Shown here in pieces: positions 1-8,321 of a stretch of 64,000 bases of DNA. Position 1 is the first letter of the stretch; the number at the start of each line of letters is the position of its first letter. Both the position numbers and the translations under genes were made by a program. Below the pieces are notes generated by a model, which searched no databases, was not told the DNA's origin, and worked only from the letters and a program-made list of their open reading frames with translations. The stretch is from Flavitalea plasmicola. GTDB taxonomy: Bacteria; Bacteroidota; Bacteroidia; Chitinophagales; Chitinophagaceae. The stretch is taken from the NCBI RefSeq assembly GCF_030546645.1, contig NZ_JAUOTO010000003.1, positions 124,001-188,000 of the forward strand, in the 5' to 3' direction.

Positions 1-1
1 G

Positions 2-52
2 TTCATCAGCTATGGTTCGCAAATTACTAAGGTTTCGGCGGCTGACGAGTGA
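2..52 (+). CDS. possible 3' end of a gene that begins before the window
   Basis: An open frame enters from the left edge and stops with TGA at 50-52. It gives sixteen residues (F-I-S-Y-G-S-Q-I...). The composition looks protein-like and no competing gene starts here, but sixteen residues cannot identify a family. It could equally be chance reading in non-coding sequence. Confidence 0.25.
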   Translation, partial: FISYGSQITKVSAADE

Positions 53-195
53 TTTTCAATGATCGGCCCCGCCCATTCAACGACGTTGGTATTGAACGAT
101 CTTCCTGCCTGGTTAAAAAGGAGCGCGCGGCAATTGAATGGAGTTGTGTATTCCGCCGGGTATAGGGAGATTTGGCCACTGTTAAAATCATCCAT

Positions 196-1002
196 ATGCG
201 CACATTCATCTATATTTCCCTGCTGTTGATCCATTTGCTGGTTGCCGCCATTTCCCGGGGACAGGTCGGCCAGGCCGACACTATACGACCCGGTGAAGGG
301 CACCTGCTGACGACTGTATTGAAGCCGGGTTTGCGTCAATACCTGGTCTATTATCAATATCCTCAAAAGGCGGACAGGCTGGGGTTCTGGTACTGGATGC
401 GGGATATTGCGATGGAAGACAAAGGCGGCAAGCGCTATTTCGCGATCACGCAGCATTGGTATGGCGGCGACTCCGCCTCTTACAGAAAAGTGTACTCACT
501 GAACAGTGTGACGGATTTTGCCCCTGTGTACCACTGCGAGACAGTACGGGGAAAGATAGCAGCCTATGACTGGAGCGGAGAGAATATCAAGGGCGCTGAC
601 ACCGTGGCGGACAATGATAAAAAATCCTTCAACCTCAGATTTTCCGAGCCCAACTTCAACTGGAACCTGGACATCGAGACTTTCGAGATGCTGCCATTGG
701 CCGCAGGCAAGTCCTTTTTGATCAATTTCTATGATGCCGGCGCGGCACCCCCCAAATACCTGCTCTACCGGGTGACGGGGAGTGAGGCGCTCACCTTAAT
801 GAATGGGGAAAAAATGGACTGCTGGAAGCTGTTCACTGAAGGGGAAAGTCCCCGGGGGCCTTACACTCAAACTTTCTGGATCAGCAAGGAGACCCATGAG
901 TTCCTGAAAGAGGAGGATGCTTTCGGCGGCAACTACAGATATAAGGTAAAAATGCCGGGCACCGCACCCGACCTCCTGTCCAGGTTTGCTACAAAAGATT
1001 AG
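196..1002 (+). CDS. exported protein of unknown function, DUF3108-like
   Basis: 268 residues from the ATG at 196. A TTG at 172 would add eight residues before the signal peptide, so the ATG is preferred. Residues 1-23 form a signal peptide (hydrophobic LLLIHLLVAAI core), so the product is probably periplasmic. The rest is rich in beta strands and aromatics, with the general look of DUF3108-type lipocalin-like proteins that follow a 'YxVYY...' strand. No catalytic motif is recognised. It stands alone, 324 nt upstream of the ammonium channel gene. Family assignment is tentative; that it is a real exported protein is fairly sure. Confidence 0.6.
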   Translation: MRTFIYISLLLIHLLVAAISRGQVGQADTIRPGEGHLLTTVLKPGLRQYLVYYQYPQKADRLGFWYWMRDIAMEDKGGKRYFAITQHWYGGDSASYRKVYSLNSVTDFAPVYHCETVRGKIAAYDWSGENIKGADTVADNDKKSFNLRFSEPNFNWNLDIETFEMLPLAAGKSFLINFYDAGAAPPKYLLYRVTGSEALTLMNGEKMDCWKLFTEGESPRGPYTQTFWISKETHEFLKEEDAFGGNYRYKVKMPGTAPDLLSRFATKD

Positions 1003-1326
1003 CTGTCAATGTGGACGATGCATCCATTCATGGCTGTCGGTGTGTTACCGGCGGCTTTTGTCATATGAATACTTGCTAAATATGATATAGGTAATGAATA
1101 TTTTGCAATTTCGACCCCCCTTTAATAAAGAATTAATAAAAATTTTTTGTACCATTTATTGTGTAAGAATATATAAATACCTAATAATAATGCAATTGTA
1201 GAGTTATTTACATTGTATTATAATTTTAATGCATACAATAATCTTATTCTATTTTATAAATTCTTTATAACTTTCCATTCTGGTACAACAAATTATTGTT
1301 TTTTCTAACGTGAAATCTACGAGATT
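1003..1326. other. AT-rich intergenic region upstream of amt
   Basis: This 324-nt stretch has no coding frame. From about 1070 to 1320 it is strikingly AT-rich compared with the GC-rich coding DNA around it, as expected for a regulated promoter. A TAATTTTA at 1221-1228 resembles a Bacteroidota -7 element, but no well-spaced -33 TTTG accompanies it, so no promoter is called. No convincing terminator for the upstream gene was found. Confidence 0.5.
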
Positions 1327-2712
1327 ATGCAAAAATTCACTCTTAAAAGCACTTTGCCATTTATTACGCTGGTAGTGATAGCTGTCGCAGCTATATTCGT
1401 TCCGACACTACCTAATTTTGACGAGGGGAAATACAATGTGGCCGACATCGCCTGGATCCTGGTCGCGACCGCCCTGGTTTTTTTAATGACCCCCGGTCTT
1501 GCTTTTTTCTACGGCGGTATGGTTAACCGGAAGAACGTACTTTCCACTATGATGAAAAGCGTAGTTGCGGCAGGTGTGGTAGGAGTGTTGTGGATCGTGG
1601 TCGGGTATAGCCTCTGCTTTGGCGATTCCATCCATGGGATCATTGGGAGCCCCGCTACACATTTGTTTTACAAAGACGTCATGTCCGGTAAGCCCTGGGT
1701 TGCCGCGACCTCTATTCCCAAGGGGCTCTTCTCCATGTTTCAATTGATGTTTGCCATCATTACCCCCGGTCTGGTGGTAGGCGCCATTGCTGAGCGCATG
1801 CGGTTCTCAGCCTATGTGCTTTTCACCGTGCTGTTCAGCCTGCTGGTTTACGCTCCCCTGGCTCACTGGAGCTGGCATCCCGATGGGTTCCTCGCCAAGA
1901 TGGGCGCCCTTGACTTCGCCGGCGGTACCGTAGTGCATATCTCCGCCGGTTGCGCCGCTCTGGCAGGCGCCCTGGTGCTGAAACGCAGGAAGTCTCATAT
2001 TGACAATCTGACAACGCATCCAGCCAACATACCTTACGTACTTATTGGCACCGGCCTCCTGTGGTTTGGATGGTTTGGCTTCAACGCAGGTTCTGCCGTA
2101 GCTGCCAATACCCTGGCCGTTTCAGCTTTTTCCACTACCAATACAGCTGCGGCGGCGGCCGGCCTCTCCTGGATGTTCTTCGACGTAGTGAGAGGCAAGA
2201 AGCCATCTGTGGTTGGTTTCTGCGTAGGCGCTGTTGTTGGCCTGGTGGCCATCACGCCCGCAGCCGGCTTTGTCGCCGTGCCGCAAAGTATTTTCATTGG
2301 TGTATTTGGAGCGCTTGTTTCCAATATCGCCGTACATATTAAAGCTACCAAAACGGTGTTGGATGATACGCTGGACGTATTCCCCTGCCACGGTATCGGC
2401 GGTATGGTAGGTATGCTCATGACGGGCGTCTTTGCTACCAAGGCCGTGAACAGCGCCGGCAACGACGGCTGGTTCTATGGCAACTCCGCTTTCTTCTTTA
2501 CACAGCTGAAAGCTATGGCCATTGCGGTTGGATATAGCTTTTCCGTATCCTTCGTCATCTTCAAAGTGATCAATGTCATCGTTCCCCTCCGTGTAACAAG
2601 TGATGAGGAAGAAGAAGGCCTGGATGCCAGCCAGCATGATGAGAAATACGTACAGGGCACCTTGCTCGTGGCAACGCCCAATGGCTTAAAAGAGCAGGAA
2701 GCAATGCATTAG
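1327..2712 (+). CDS. amt: ammonium transporter (Amt/MEP/Rh family)
   Basis: 461-residue integral membrane channel for ammonium uptake. The N-terminal FFYGGMV/NRKNVLSTMM signature and the two pore histidines of the family are visible: H180 in A-H-W-S-W and H355 in C-H-G-I-G-G. The glycine-rich helices between them match Amt. Length is usual for bacterial Amt plus a short acidic tail (DEEEEG), the place where PII proteins act on the cytoplasmic face. No glnK/glnB gene lies next to it, although these are often paired. A strong hairpin terminator follows, so it is probably a single-gene transcript. The following genes are a two-component pair that could be related or merely adjacent. Confidence 0.95.
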   Translation: MQKFTLKSTLPFITLVVIAVAAIFVPTLPNFDEGKYNVADIAWILVATALVFLMTPGLAFFYGGMVNRKNVLSTMMKSVVAAGVVGVLWIVVGYSLCFGDSIHGIIGSPATHLFYKDVMSGKPWVAATSIPKGLFSMFQLMFAIITPGLVVGAIAERMRFSAYVLFTVLFSLLVYAPLAHWSWHPDGFLAKMGALDFAGGTVVHISAGCAALAGALVLKRRKSHIDNLTTHPANIPYVLIGTGLLWFGWFGFNAGSAVAANTLAVSAFSTTNTAAAAAGLSWMFFDVVRGKKPSVVGFCVGAVVGLVAITPAAGFVAVPQSIFIGVFGALVSNIAVHIKATKTVLDDTLDVFPCHGIGGMVGMLMTGVFATKAVNSAGNDGWFYGNSAFFFTQLKAMAIAVGYSFSVSFVIFKVINVIVPLRVTSDEEEEGLDASQHDEKYVQGTLLVATPNGLKEQEAMH

Positions 2713-2751
2713 AAATTGTTAAAATATTTGGTTTACTCCCATTTTGCACCT

Positions 2752-2779
2752 AGAAAGAAGGCTCCCAGGCCTTCTTTCT
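2752..2779 (+). terminator. intrinsic terminator after amt
   Basis: An 11-bp perfect stem (AGAAAGAAGGC at 2752-2762 pairing with GCCTTCTTTCT at 2769-2779) with a 6-nt loop is followed by a T-rich run (TATTTTATA). It lies 40 nt after the amt stop codon. Confidence 0.85.
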
Positions 2780-2808
2780 TATTTTATACATATATTGCCT
2801 AGAATATA

Positions 2809-2825
2809 TTACGCTTATTTCGTAA
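2809..2825. promoter_or_regulatory. inverted repeat upstream of the KdpD-like kinase
   Basis: TTACG (2809-2813) and CGTAA (2821-2825) form a perfect 5-bp dyad around seven bases, 31 nt before the kinase start. It could bind the response regulator encoded downstream. Only position and symmetry support this. Confidence 0.3.
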
Positions 2826-2856
2826 ATTAGATATATCAATTTTATTATTATATAGC

Positions 2857-3984
2857 ATGCAGGATGCATATGTTCCTCCGTTCTTAGGCTCCAGGATTAG
2901 TAAACGCTGGCAATACCTGCTCAGCATTCAGTCCGTTTGTCTCGTATCCGCCGTCTGCTTCCTTTTTTCCGCTTATATTGGTGCTGAAGTCGTCGCCTTT
3001 GTCCTGCTGCTGACCCTCTCGCTGATCGCCATGTTCTTCGATATTCTCCCCGTCCTGCTAACTGCGGTGCTCAGCGCCCTGATATGGGATTATTTTTTCC
3101 TTTTACCCCGCTATAACTTCCGGGTAGGCAATACGGAGGACGAGATACTTCTGTCCATGTATTTTGTTATTGCGCTGGTGAATGCCGTTCTTACTTTTAA
3201 AATAAGGCAGATTGAAAAGATCGCCCGTCAAAAAGAGGAAAAAGCTAAAACCCTGAAATTGTATAATACATTGCTGAACTCCCTTTCTCACGAGTTCCGG
3301 ACCCCCATCGCCGCGATTATCGGCGCAACGGACAACCTGCTGGAAGAGCCATCGCGCCTGTCCAGGGAAGATAGTAAAAAGCTCCTCACCGAAATATCCG
3401 TCGCATCCATGCGTCTCAACCGGCACGTGGAGAACCTGTTGAACATGTCCCGTTTGGAATCCGGCTTTATACAGCCTAAAAAAGATTGGCACGACATCCA
3501 TGAGATGGTCTCTTCCATCCTGCATCAGCTGGAAGAGCCGCTGTTCCTCCGAAAGCCTGAAGTGGCCATCAGCGATGGCTTCCCCCTGGTCCGCCTGGAC
3601 TATGGTCTCATGGAGCAAGTGCTGTATAACCTGCTTTTTAACGCCGCCCTCTATACGCCTGAAGGAAGCTGGATACGCATCAGCGCAGAAGGTTTCGACG
3701 AGCTCCTGGTCATCATCGTGGAAGATGACGGCCCAGGCTTTCCTGAAGAGGAGATCGATAGAGTGTTTGAGAAATTCTACCGTCTGAAGGACTCCCGCAT
3801 CGGCGGGTCAGGCCTGGGGCTGTCTATTGTCAAAGGTTTTGTGGAAGCGCATAATGGCACGATAGCGCTGACTAACCGGCCCTCCGGTGGCGCCCGCTTT
3901 CTCATCAGCCTGCCGGCATGTCTCCCTGCCCGCTGCAATCCATTGCCCAGCGAAAACCTAACGCTTCAACTATCCGTATCATGA
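2857..3984 (+). CDS. KdpD-like sensor histidine kinase, short form
   Basis: 375 residues. Residues about 19-110 carry four hydrophobic helices like the DUF4118 membrane domain of KdpD. A short coiled linker leads to the DHp helix with S-L-S-H-E-F-R-T-P (phospho-acceptor H145). The ATPase domain has an N-box near residue 258 and the G-boxes D-D-G-P-G-F and G-S-G-L-G-L. The large N-terminal KdpD sensor and Usp domains are absent, and no kdpFABC genes are in the window, so it need not sense potassium. Its stop overlaps the next start by ATGA (3981-3984), so kinase and regulator are translationally coupled. It follows the ammonium channel gene. Confidence 0.9.
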   Translation: MQDAYVPPFLGSRISKRWQYLLSIQSVCLVSAVCFLFSAYIGAEVVAFVLLLTLSLIAMFFDILPVLLTAVLSALIWDYFFLLPRYNFRVGNTEDEILLSMYFVIALVNAVLTFKIRQIEKIARQKEEKAKTLKLYNTLLNSLSHEFRTPIAAIIGATDNLLEEPSRLSREDSKKLLTEISVASMRLNRHVENLLNMSRLESGFIQPKKDWHDIHEMVSSILHQLEEPLFLRKPEVAISDGFPLVRLDYGLMEQVLYNLLFNAALYTPEGSWIRISAEGFDELLVIIVEDDGPGFPEEEIDRVFEKFYRLKDSRIGGSGLGLSIVKGFVEAHNGTIALTNRPSGGARFLISLPACLPARCNPLPSENLTLQLSVS

Positions 3985-4673
3985 ACCCTACAGCAGAGAT
4001 CCTGGTCATCGATGACGAGACCTCCATTCGTAAGATATTGGAAATCACCCTGCAATCCAACGGGTATACGACCCTCCAGGCTGCCACCGGCCGCGAAGGG
4101 CTGCAGATGACAGCCGTACATTCTCCTGATCTGATCTTACTCGACCTCGGCCTGCCGGATGAAAGTGGACATGCCACTTTGAAAAAAATGCGAGAATGGT
4201 TTGGCAAGCCCGTCATCATCCTTTCCGTGCTCAACAGCGAAGAGGACATCGTGACGGCCCTCGACAATGGCGCCAACGATTATCTCATCAAGCCTTTCCG
4301 CACCGGCGAACTGTTGGCCAGGATCCGATCTGCCCTTCGCAGCGCCGGACCGGAGGACGATGGTCCCATCATCCGTCTCAACGGGCTGGAGATCGACCTG
4401 GCCACCCGCACCGTAAAAAAGGACAACGAGCTGCTGAAGCTCACCGCTACCCAGTACGCCCTGCTGGCGCTTTTTGGAAAAAATGCGGGGAAAGTCCTCA
4501 CCCATCAATATCTGCTCCGCGAAATATGGGGCTCTGACTTTGTCGATCAGCTGCAATACCTGCGCGTATTCATCGCCCAGCTGCGAAAAAAGATCGAAAA
4601 AGACGTCAATTATCCTGAACATATCATTACTGAATCAGGGGTAGGTTACCGCTTTCTGGCGGGCAGCAACTAA
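3981..4673 (+). CDS. KdpE/OmpR-family response regulator
   Basis: 230 residues from the ATG at 3981, inside the kinase stop codon. An upstream in-frame start at 3918 is unlikely because it would run deep into the kinase gene. The receiver domain occupies residues about 7-120, with the acidic pair D-D-E, phospho-acceptor D55 in L-L-D-L-G-L-P-D, and K in I-K-P-F. A winged-helix DNA-binding domain follows (about 130-228, ending in G-V-G-Y-R-F). The domain order and L-L-D-L-G-L-P-D motif resemble KdpE. Its targets are unknown; neighbouring amt is one possibility. Confidence 0.92.
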   Translation: MNPTAEILVIDDETSIRKILEITLQSNGYTTLQAATGREGLQMTAVHSPDLILLDLGLPDESGHATLKKMREWFGKPVIILSVLNSEEDIVTALDNGANDYLIKPFRTGELLARIRSALRSAGPEDDGPIIRLNGLEIDLATRTVKKDNELLKLTATQYALLALFGKNAGKVLTHQYLLREIWGSDFVDQLQYLRVFIAQLRKKIEKDVNYPEHIITESGVGYRFLAGSN

Positions 4674-4682
4674 AATTACCGC

Positions 4683-4690
4683 TATATTTG
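4683..4690 (+). promoter_or_regulatory. candidate -7 promoter element
   Basis: TATATTTG exactly fits the Bacteroidota -7 consensus TAnnTTTG, 22 nt before the DUF218 gene start. No clear -33 TTTG is seen at the proper distance, so this is only a candidate. Confidence 0.35.
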
Positions 4691-4712
4691 CGCTGTCCAT
4701 TATATCCCTATT

Positions 4713-5360
4713 ATGATCACTCAGGAAGTACTCATCGAAGCCAGGAAACTATGGGACTATCATCATTTGAATCATATCCCTGAAAAAGCCGATTGCATCC
4801 TTGTATTGGGCAGCCATGATCTGCGGGTTGCCGACAGAGGGGCTGATCTCTACCTGCAGGGCTGGTCGCCCATCCTCATCTTCTCCGGCGGCCTGGGCAA
4901 CGTGACAAAAGGGATATGGAAAGATCCCGAGGCCGACAAGTTTGCCCGCATTGCCCTCGACAAAGGCGTTCCGTCGGAAGCTATCTTCATCGAGAACCAA
5001 TCCACCAATACAGGAGAAAATATTCTGTTTACGCAAAAGCTGCTCCGGGAGAAAGGCCTTGACCCTCAAACTTTCTTACTTGTGCAAAAGCCTTATATGG
5101 AAAGAAGGAGCTATGCCACTTTTAAAAAGCACTGGCCTGACAAAAAGCTCATCGTCACCTCTCCGCAGATCAGCTTCGAAGGTTATCCCACCGATGAGAT
5201 CCCCATGGAAAAGGTTATCAATATTATGGTCGGCGATCTCCAGCGCATCCGGATCTATCCTGCCAGGGGGTTCCAGATCCCGCAGGACATCCCTGATGAG
5301 GTCTGGGCGGCTTACGAACGGCTGGTCGCATGGGGTTTTACCAGTCACCTGGCTACCTAA
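4713..5360 (+). CDS. YdcF/SanA-like DUF218 family protein
   Basis: 215 residues covering one DUF218 domain. Family hallmarks are I-L-V-L-G-S-H-D near residue 30 with R-A-D-R-G-A-D-L-Y-like spacing, I-F-S-G-G near 56, and the E-x-Q-S-T-N-T-G-E-N motif near 95. No signal peptide or membrane anchor is visible, so it is probably the soluble YdcF-like branch rather than the membrane-bound ElyC/SanA branch. YdcF is reported to bind S-adenosylmethionine, but the family role is poorly known. It probably has its own promoter. Confidence 0.85.
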   Translation: MITQEVLIEARKLWDYHHLNHIPEKADCILVLGSHDLRVADRGADLYLQGWSPILIFSGGLGNVTKGIWKDPEADKFARIALDKGVPSEAIFIENQSTNTGENILFTQKLLREKGLDPQTFLLVQKPYMERRSYATFKKHWPDKKLIVTSPQISFEGYPTDEIPMEKVINIMVGDLQRIRIYPARGFQIPQDIPDEVWAAYERLVAWGFTSHLAT

Positions 5361-5375
5361 AGGTGCCTGGCTCCA

Positions 5376-5406
5376 TTGACAGGATGCGAATTAAAAACTA
5401 TCTTTA
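5376..5406 (+). promoter_or_regulatory. candidate promoter of the MORN/TonB_C gene
   Basis: TTGA (5376-5379), a 19-nt spacer, then TATCTTTA (5399-5406) resembles TTTG-N19-21-TAnnTTTG. It lies about 20 nt before the ATG at 5427. Two mismatches to consensus keep this tentative. Confidence 0.35.
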
Positions 5407-5426
5407 AGGCGTAGAGAGCAAAAGTC

Positions 5427-6386
5427 ATGACCAGACCCCTTGTGTTCGCATTGCTCTGTTCTTTGGCTGTACCCGCAGCCCGTTGTCAGAAGACAGAGAA
5501 ATATTTCGACTATCTCTGGCGTGCCACGGATGTCGCTCATGCGCGTTTTTACAGCATCGCCGAAAACACAGATTCCGGCTGGCACAGGAAAGACTATTAT
5601 TTACGCAGTCTCACTTTGCAGATGGAAGGTCTCTATACGGACAGTTCCTGTAAGGTCCCTTCCGGCTATTTCCGTTATGTCCATCCCACACGTATTGTCG
5701 AATCGTCAGGTACTTACCGCAACGGTAAGAAGCAAGGCCTATGGCTGAGCTATTTCAGTGACGGCCTTATGGCGGATTCCACCGTATATGACAACGGCAT
5801 TCCCATTGGCGTCCGCATCGGCTGGTATCATTCCGGCTATCTGAGAGACTCCGGTAACTACAAACCGGATGGCAGTGGAGTACATATTGCCTGGTTTGAC
5901 AATGGTAATCCCTCTGTTGCCGGCCGCTATGCGCCCGGATATAAAAAATACGGTAAATGGCAATACTTTTATAAGGCAGGAGGGCTCAGCGCTACAGAGA
6001 TCTACGATGCCGGGGGAAGGTTGCAGGCAAAAACATTTTACGACGAGAAAGGGGCGCCATTGACTGACACGACCAATGATGACAGGGAAGCATCATTTCC
6101 CGGTGGACAGAGGGCCTGGGCCAACTACCTGGGCAGGGCCCTGTATTTTCCCGATCAGTATAAGATCTCCAACGCGGACGAAGCAACAGTGGTAGTAAGG
6201 GCCACCATCAATGAAGATGGCAAGGTGATGGACGCGGAGGTGGAAGTCCCTTTTTATCCTGCCTTTGACAAGATAGCTCTCGAAGCCATACGTCGTTCTC
6301 CTGACTGGATCCCCGCCATGGATCATCACCGGAAGGTGAAAGGCACCATCCGGCAGCCTGTCACCTTCAGCCAGCCCGTCCAATAG
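5427..6386 (+). CDS. exported MORN-repeat protein with TonB C-terminal domain
   Basis: 319 residues. A signal peptide spans residues 1-20. Residues about 92-200 contain repeated MORN-like units (G-x-Y-x-N-G-x-x-x-G-x-W and variants such as H-I-A-W-F-D-N-G-N), the type found in YwqK-like proteins. Residues about 240-315 match a TonB C-terminal-type domain (V-V-R-A-T-I-N-E-D-G-K-V with A-L-E-A-I-R-R-S-P-D-W-I-P). In Bacteroidota such TonB_C modules often occur on periplasmic proteins not involved in iron uptake. The protein is probably periplasmic and binds partners through both modules. Its pathway is unknown. A convergent acyltransferase gene begins 5 nt downstream. Confidence 0.75.
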   Translation: MTRPLVFALLCSLAVPAARCQKTEKYFDYLWRATDVAHARFYSIAENTDSGWHRKDYYLRSLTLQMEGLYTDSSCKVPSGYFRYVHPTRIVESSGTYRNGKKQGLWLSYFSDGLMADSTVYDNGIPIGVRIGWYHSGYLRDSGNYKPDGSGVHIAWFDNGNPSVAGRYAPGYKKYGKWQYFYKAGGLSATEIYDAGGRLQAKTFYDEKGAPLTDTTNDDREASFPGGQRAWANYLGRALYFPDQYKISNADEATVVVRATINEDGKVMDAEVEVPFYPAFDKIALEAIRRSPDWIPAMDHHRKVKGTIRQPVTFSQPVQ

Positions 6387-6391
6387 CCCGC

Positions 6392-7546
6392 CTACAGGTA
6401 TCTCAGCCAGCGCTTTTCGGGGTGAAGGGTCTTGTAACGCCCATACCAAATGCATAGAGGATACAATGATGCGACCACGCATAACCATACCAGGTAGACC
6501 CATGGAAGACTGATCCCGCTGTTGGGGGGCCTGCCGAACTGAAACGTCCCAAATTCCAATTGATCGGCATGGAAGCCTTGTAAAAAGACCATTGCCAGCA
6601 TCAGCAGATGAATAAGGTTCCAATGTATCAGGTAATAGAACATCGGCACTTTGCCATACACGGTTGCTATCCGCGTAAAGGCGCTTTCCTTTCCGTCGAT
6701 GAAGGAAAGGAAGAGAAACAGGAGGCCCAGGGTCACCAGCGTATAAAGCAGGGAAGGCGGGTATTTGCTGACATTCATAAAGGACATGAAAGTGAATATA
6801 GGGCTCTTCTGCACGCTCCACGGGGCCTGGTCCCCATATACATTGGCGGCTCTCAGCAATATGAAGAGGCCCAGGGCGATCAGCCCGATACGGCGCAATT
6901 GTTTTTTGCGCACCTCGATGGGTGATTCGAATAGCCTGCCGCAAGCAAATCCCGCCAGCATGAGGCCGAACCAGGGCAATACGGGATAGCCAAAGATCAG
7001 GGTCACATTACCCAGTTTGACAATGCCGCCTCCGAAGGACCAGGCGCCTGCCACCTGCAGGCCCGTAATGGAGGTCATGGGTATCAGCAGCAGGAGATCA
7101 TGCAGACATATGATCGACAGTCCTATAATGCCCAGCGTTTTGGGTGAAAGCTTATACATCAGTCCCAGGCCGATGAACCCAAACCCGATGGCGGCAATGA
7201 CCTGGAATATAATAGACCGGAAGTGAATGTCATACCAAAGGCTGAAGTTGACAAGGGTCAGCTCCAGCGCTACGAGAAAGATCCCCCTTTTGAACAGCCA
7301 CCGGCGGCTTTCCCGGGCATCTCCTTTCCGGGCAGACAGCCACGCGGAAGCACCTGACAGGAAGACAAAGCTGGGAGCGCAAAGATGGGTGATCCAACGC
7401 GTAAAGAAAAGAACGGGCGTCGTGGTGGCCAGGTTAGTGGGACTTTGGACGATGGAATCTGCATGCAACAGGTCCCTGGTATGGTCAAGTGCCATAATGA
7501 TCATCACCAGCCCCCTGGCGATGTCGATGGAGTAAATTCGTTTCAT
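6392..7546 (-). CDS. HGSNAT-like membrane acyltransferase (DUF1624 type)
   Basis: 384 residues from the start at 7546. A longer reading from 7564 adds six residues but would cover a candidate -7 element (TACATTTA, complement of 7553-7560), so the shorter start is chosen. The N-terminal R-I-Y-S-I-D-I-A-R-G-L-V-M-I-I-M-A-L-D-H-T-R-D motif is typical of the heparan-alpha-glucosaminide N-acetyltransferase catalytic-domain family, followed by about ten membrane helices. Such proteins are thought to move acyl groups from cytoplasmic acyl-CoA to sugars across the membrane. The substrate here is unknown. The gene is convergent with the MORN/TonB_C gene. Confidence 0.8.
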   Translation of the reverse strand: MKRIYSIDIARGLVMIIMALDHTRDLLHADSIVQSPTNLATTTPVLFFTRWITHLCAPSFVFLSGASAWLSARKGDARESRRWLFKRGIFLVALELTLVNFSLWYDIHFRSIIFQVIAAIGFGFIGLGLMYKLSPKTLGIIGLSIICLHDLLLLIPMTSITGLQVAGAWSFGGGIVKLGNVTLIFGYPVLPWFGLMLAGFACGRLFESPIEVRKKQLRRIGLIALGLFILLRAANVYGDQAPWSVQKSPIFTFMSFMNVSKYPPSLLYTLVTLGLLFLFLSFIDGKESAFTRIATVYGKVPMFYYLIHWNLIHLLMLAMVFLQGFHADQLEFGTFQFGRPPNSGISLPWVYLVWLCVVASLYPLCIWYGRYKTLHPEKRWLRYL

Positions 7547-7610
7547 AAATACTAAATGTACCAACCCTCCCTTGCCGGAACAAGTAAAAATTCAACCTCC
7601 GTGCAGAAAT

Positions 7611-7635
7611 TCGACAAAGTGTGTTTTTTTGTCGA
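7611..7635. promoter_or_regulatory. perfect 8-bp inverted repeat between two minus-strand genes
   Basis: TCGACAAA (7611-7618) and TTTGTCGA (7628-7635) are perfect reverse complements around a 9-nt spacer. The dyad lies after the LytTR gene and about 65 nt before the acyltransferase start. It could be an operator for the acyltransferase or a weak terminator of the kinase-regulator operon. No T-run follows on the minus strand, which favours an operator. Confidence 0.4.
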
Positions 7636-7658
7636 CGGATGACAAGGTCCGTGGTCAC

Positions 7659-8321
7659 TTATGCCTGCAGCCGACGTTTCACTTCCTGACTATGCTCCCT
7701 GGATACAGGGATGGCTTTGCCGTGGATATGCACGCAATTGTCCACGAACAGGTTGATCTTGTCCAATGCCACGGTATAAGAACGATGGAGCCGAAAGAAT
7801 TTTTCAGGTGGCAGCTTTGCCGTGATATCCGTGAGCGTCTGATGGCAGAGATATTCCCCCGCTGCCGTAAGCACCTTCACATAATCTTTCCTGCTTTCAA
7901 TGTACAGGATATCCTTCATCGCCACCTTTACCAGCTCTTTGTCCACTTTCAGGAAAATGTGATCCACTCCTTTCCAGCGGTTGAATTTTTCCATGGTCTG
8001 CTGCAACCGGGGAAAAGAAAATGGTTTTACCAGATAGTCCAGGACTTCCAGCTCAAAGCCTTCCACGGCAAAATCCCGGTAAGCGGTGGTGATGACCACG
8101 GCAGGCCGGTGAGCCAGGCTTTTCAGCAGGCTGATCCCGTTGAGGCCCGGCATCTCAATGTCCAGGAACAACAGGTCGAAATGGCCTTCCTGCAGGCGCC
8201 TGAGCGCTTCGATCCCATTCCCGCAACAGACTGGGCGGATCTCCAGCCTTTGCAGATAGGTTACTACCACATCGATTGCCAGCGGCTCATCATCCACGAC
8301 GAGGCAATGGAGCGCGTTCAT
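7659..8321 (-). CDS. LytTR-family response regulator
   Basis: 220 residues. The receiver domain is residues about 4-115 with acidic pocket D-D-E and phospho-acceptor D54 in L-F-L-D-I-E-M-P-G. The LytTR DNA-binding domain is about residues 122-218 (I-L-Y-I-E-S-R-K-D-Y-V-K-V, then F-F-R-L-H-R-S-Y). This is the standard Bacteroidota LytS/LytR architecture. Its start overlaps the kinase stop by four bases (8318-8321), so the two are co-translated. Target genes cannot be read from the sequence. Confidence 0.93.
   Translation of the reverse strand: MNALHCLVVDDEPLAIDVVVTYLQRLEIRPVCCGNGIEALRRLQEGHFDLLFLDIEMPGLNGISLLKSLAHRPAVVITTAYRDFAVEGFELEVLDYLVKPFSFPRLQQTMEKFNRWKGVDHIFLKVDKELVKVAMKDILYIESRKDYVKVLTAAGEYLCHQTLTDITAKLPPEKFFRLHRSYTVALDKINLFVDNCVHIHGKAIPVSREHSQEVKRRLQA

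Noticed and set aside
2857-4673. A potassium-uptake (kdp) operon
   Set aside because: Only the kinase and regulator resemble Kdp; no kdpF, kdpA, kdpB or kdpC gene is present, so the kdp gene symbols were not used.
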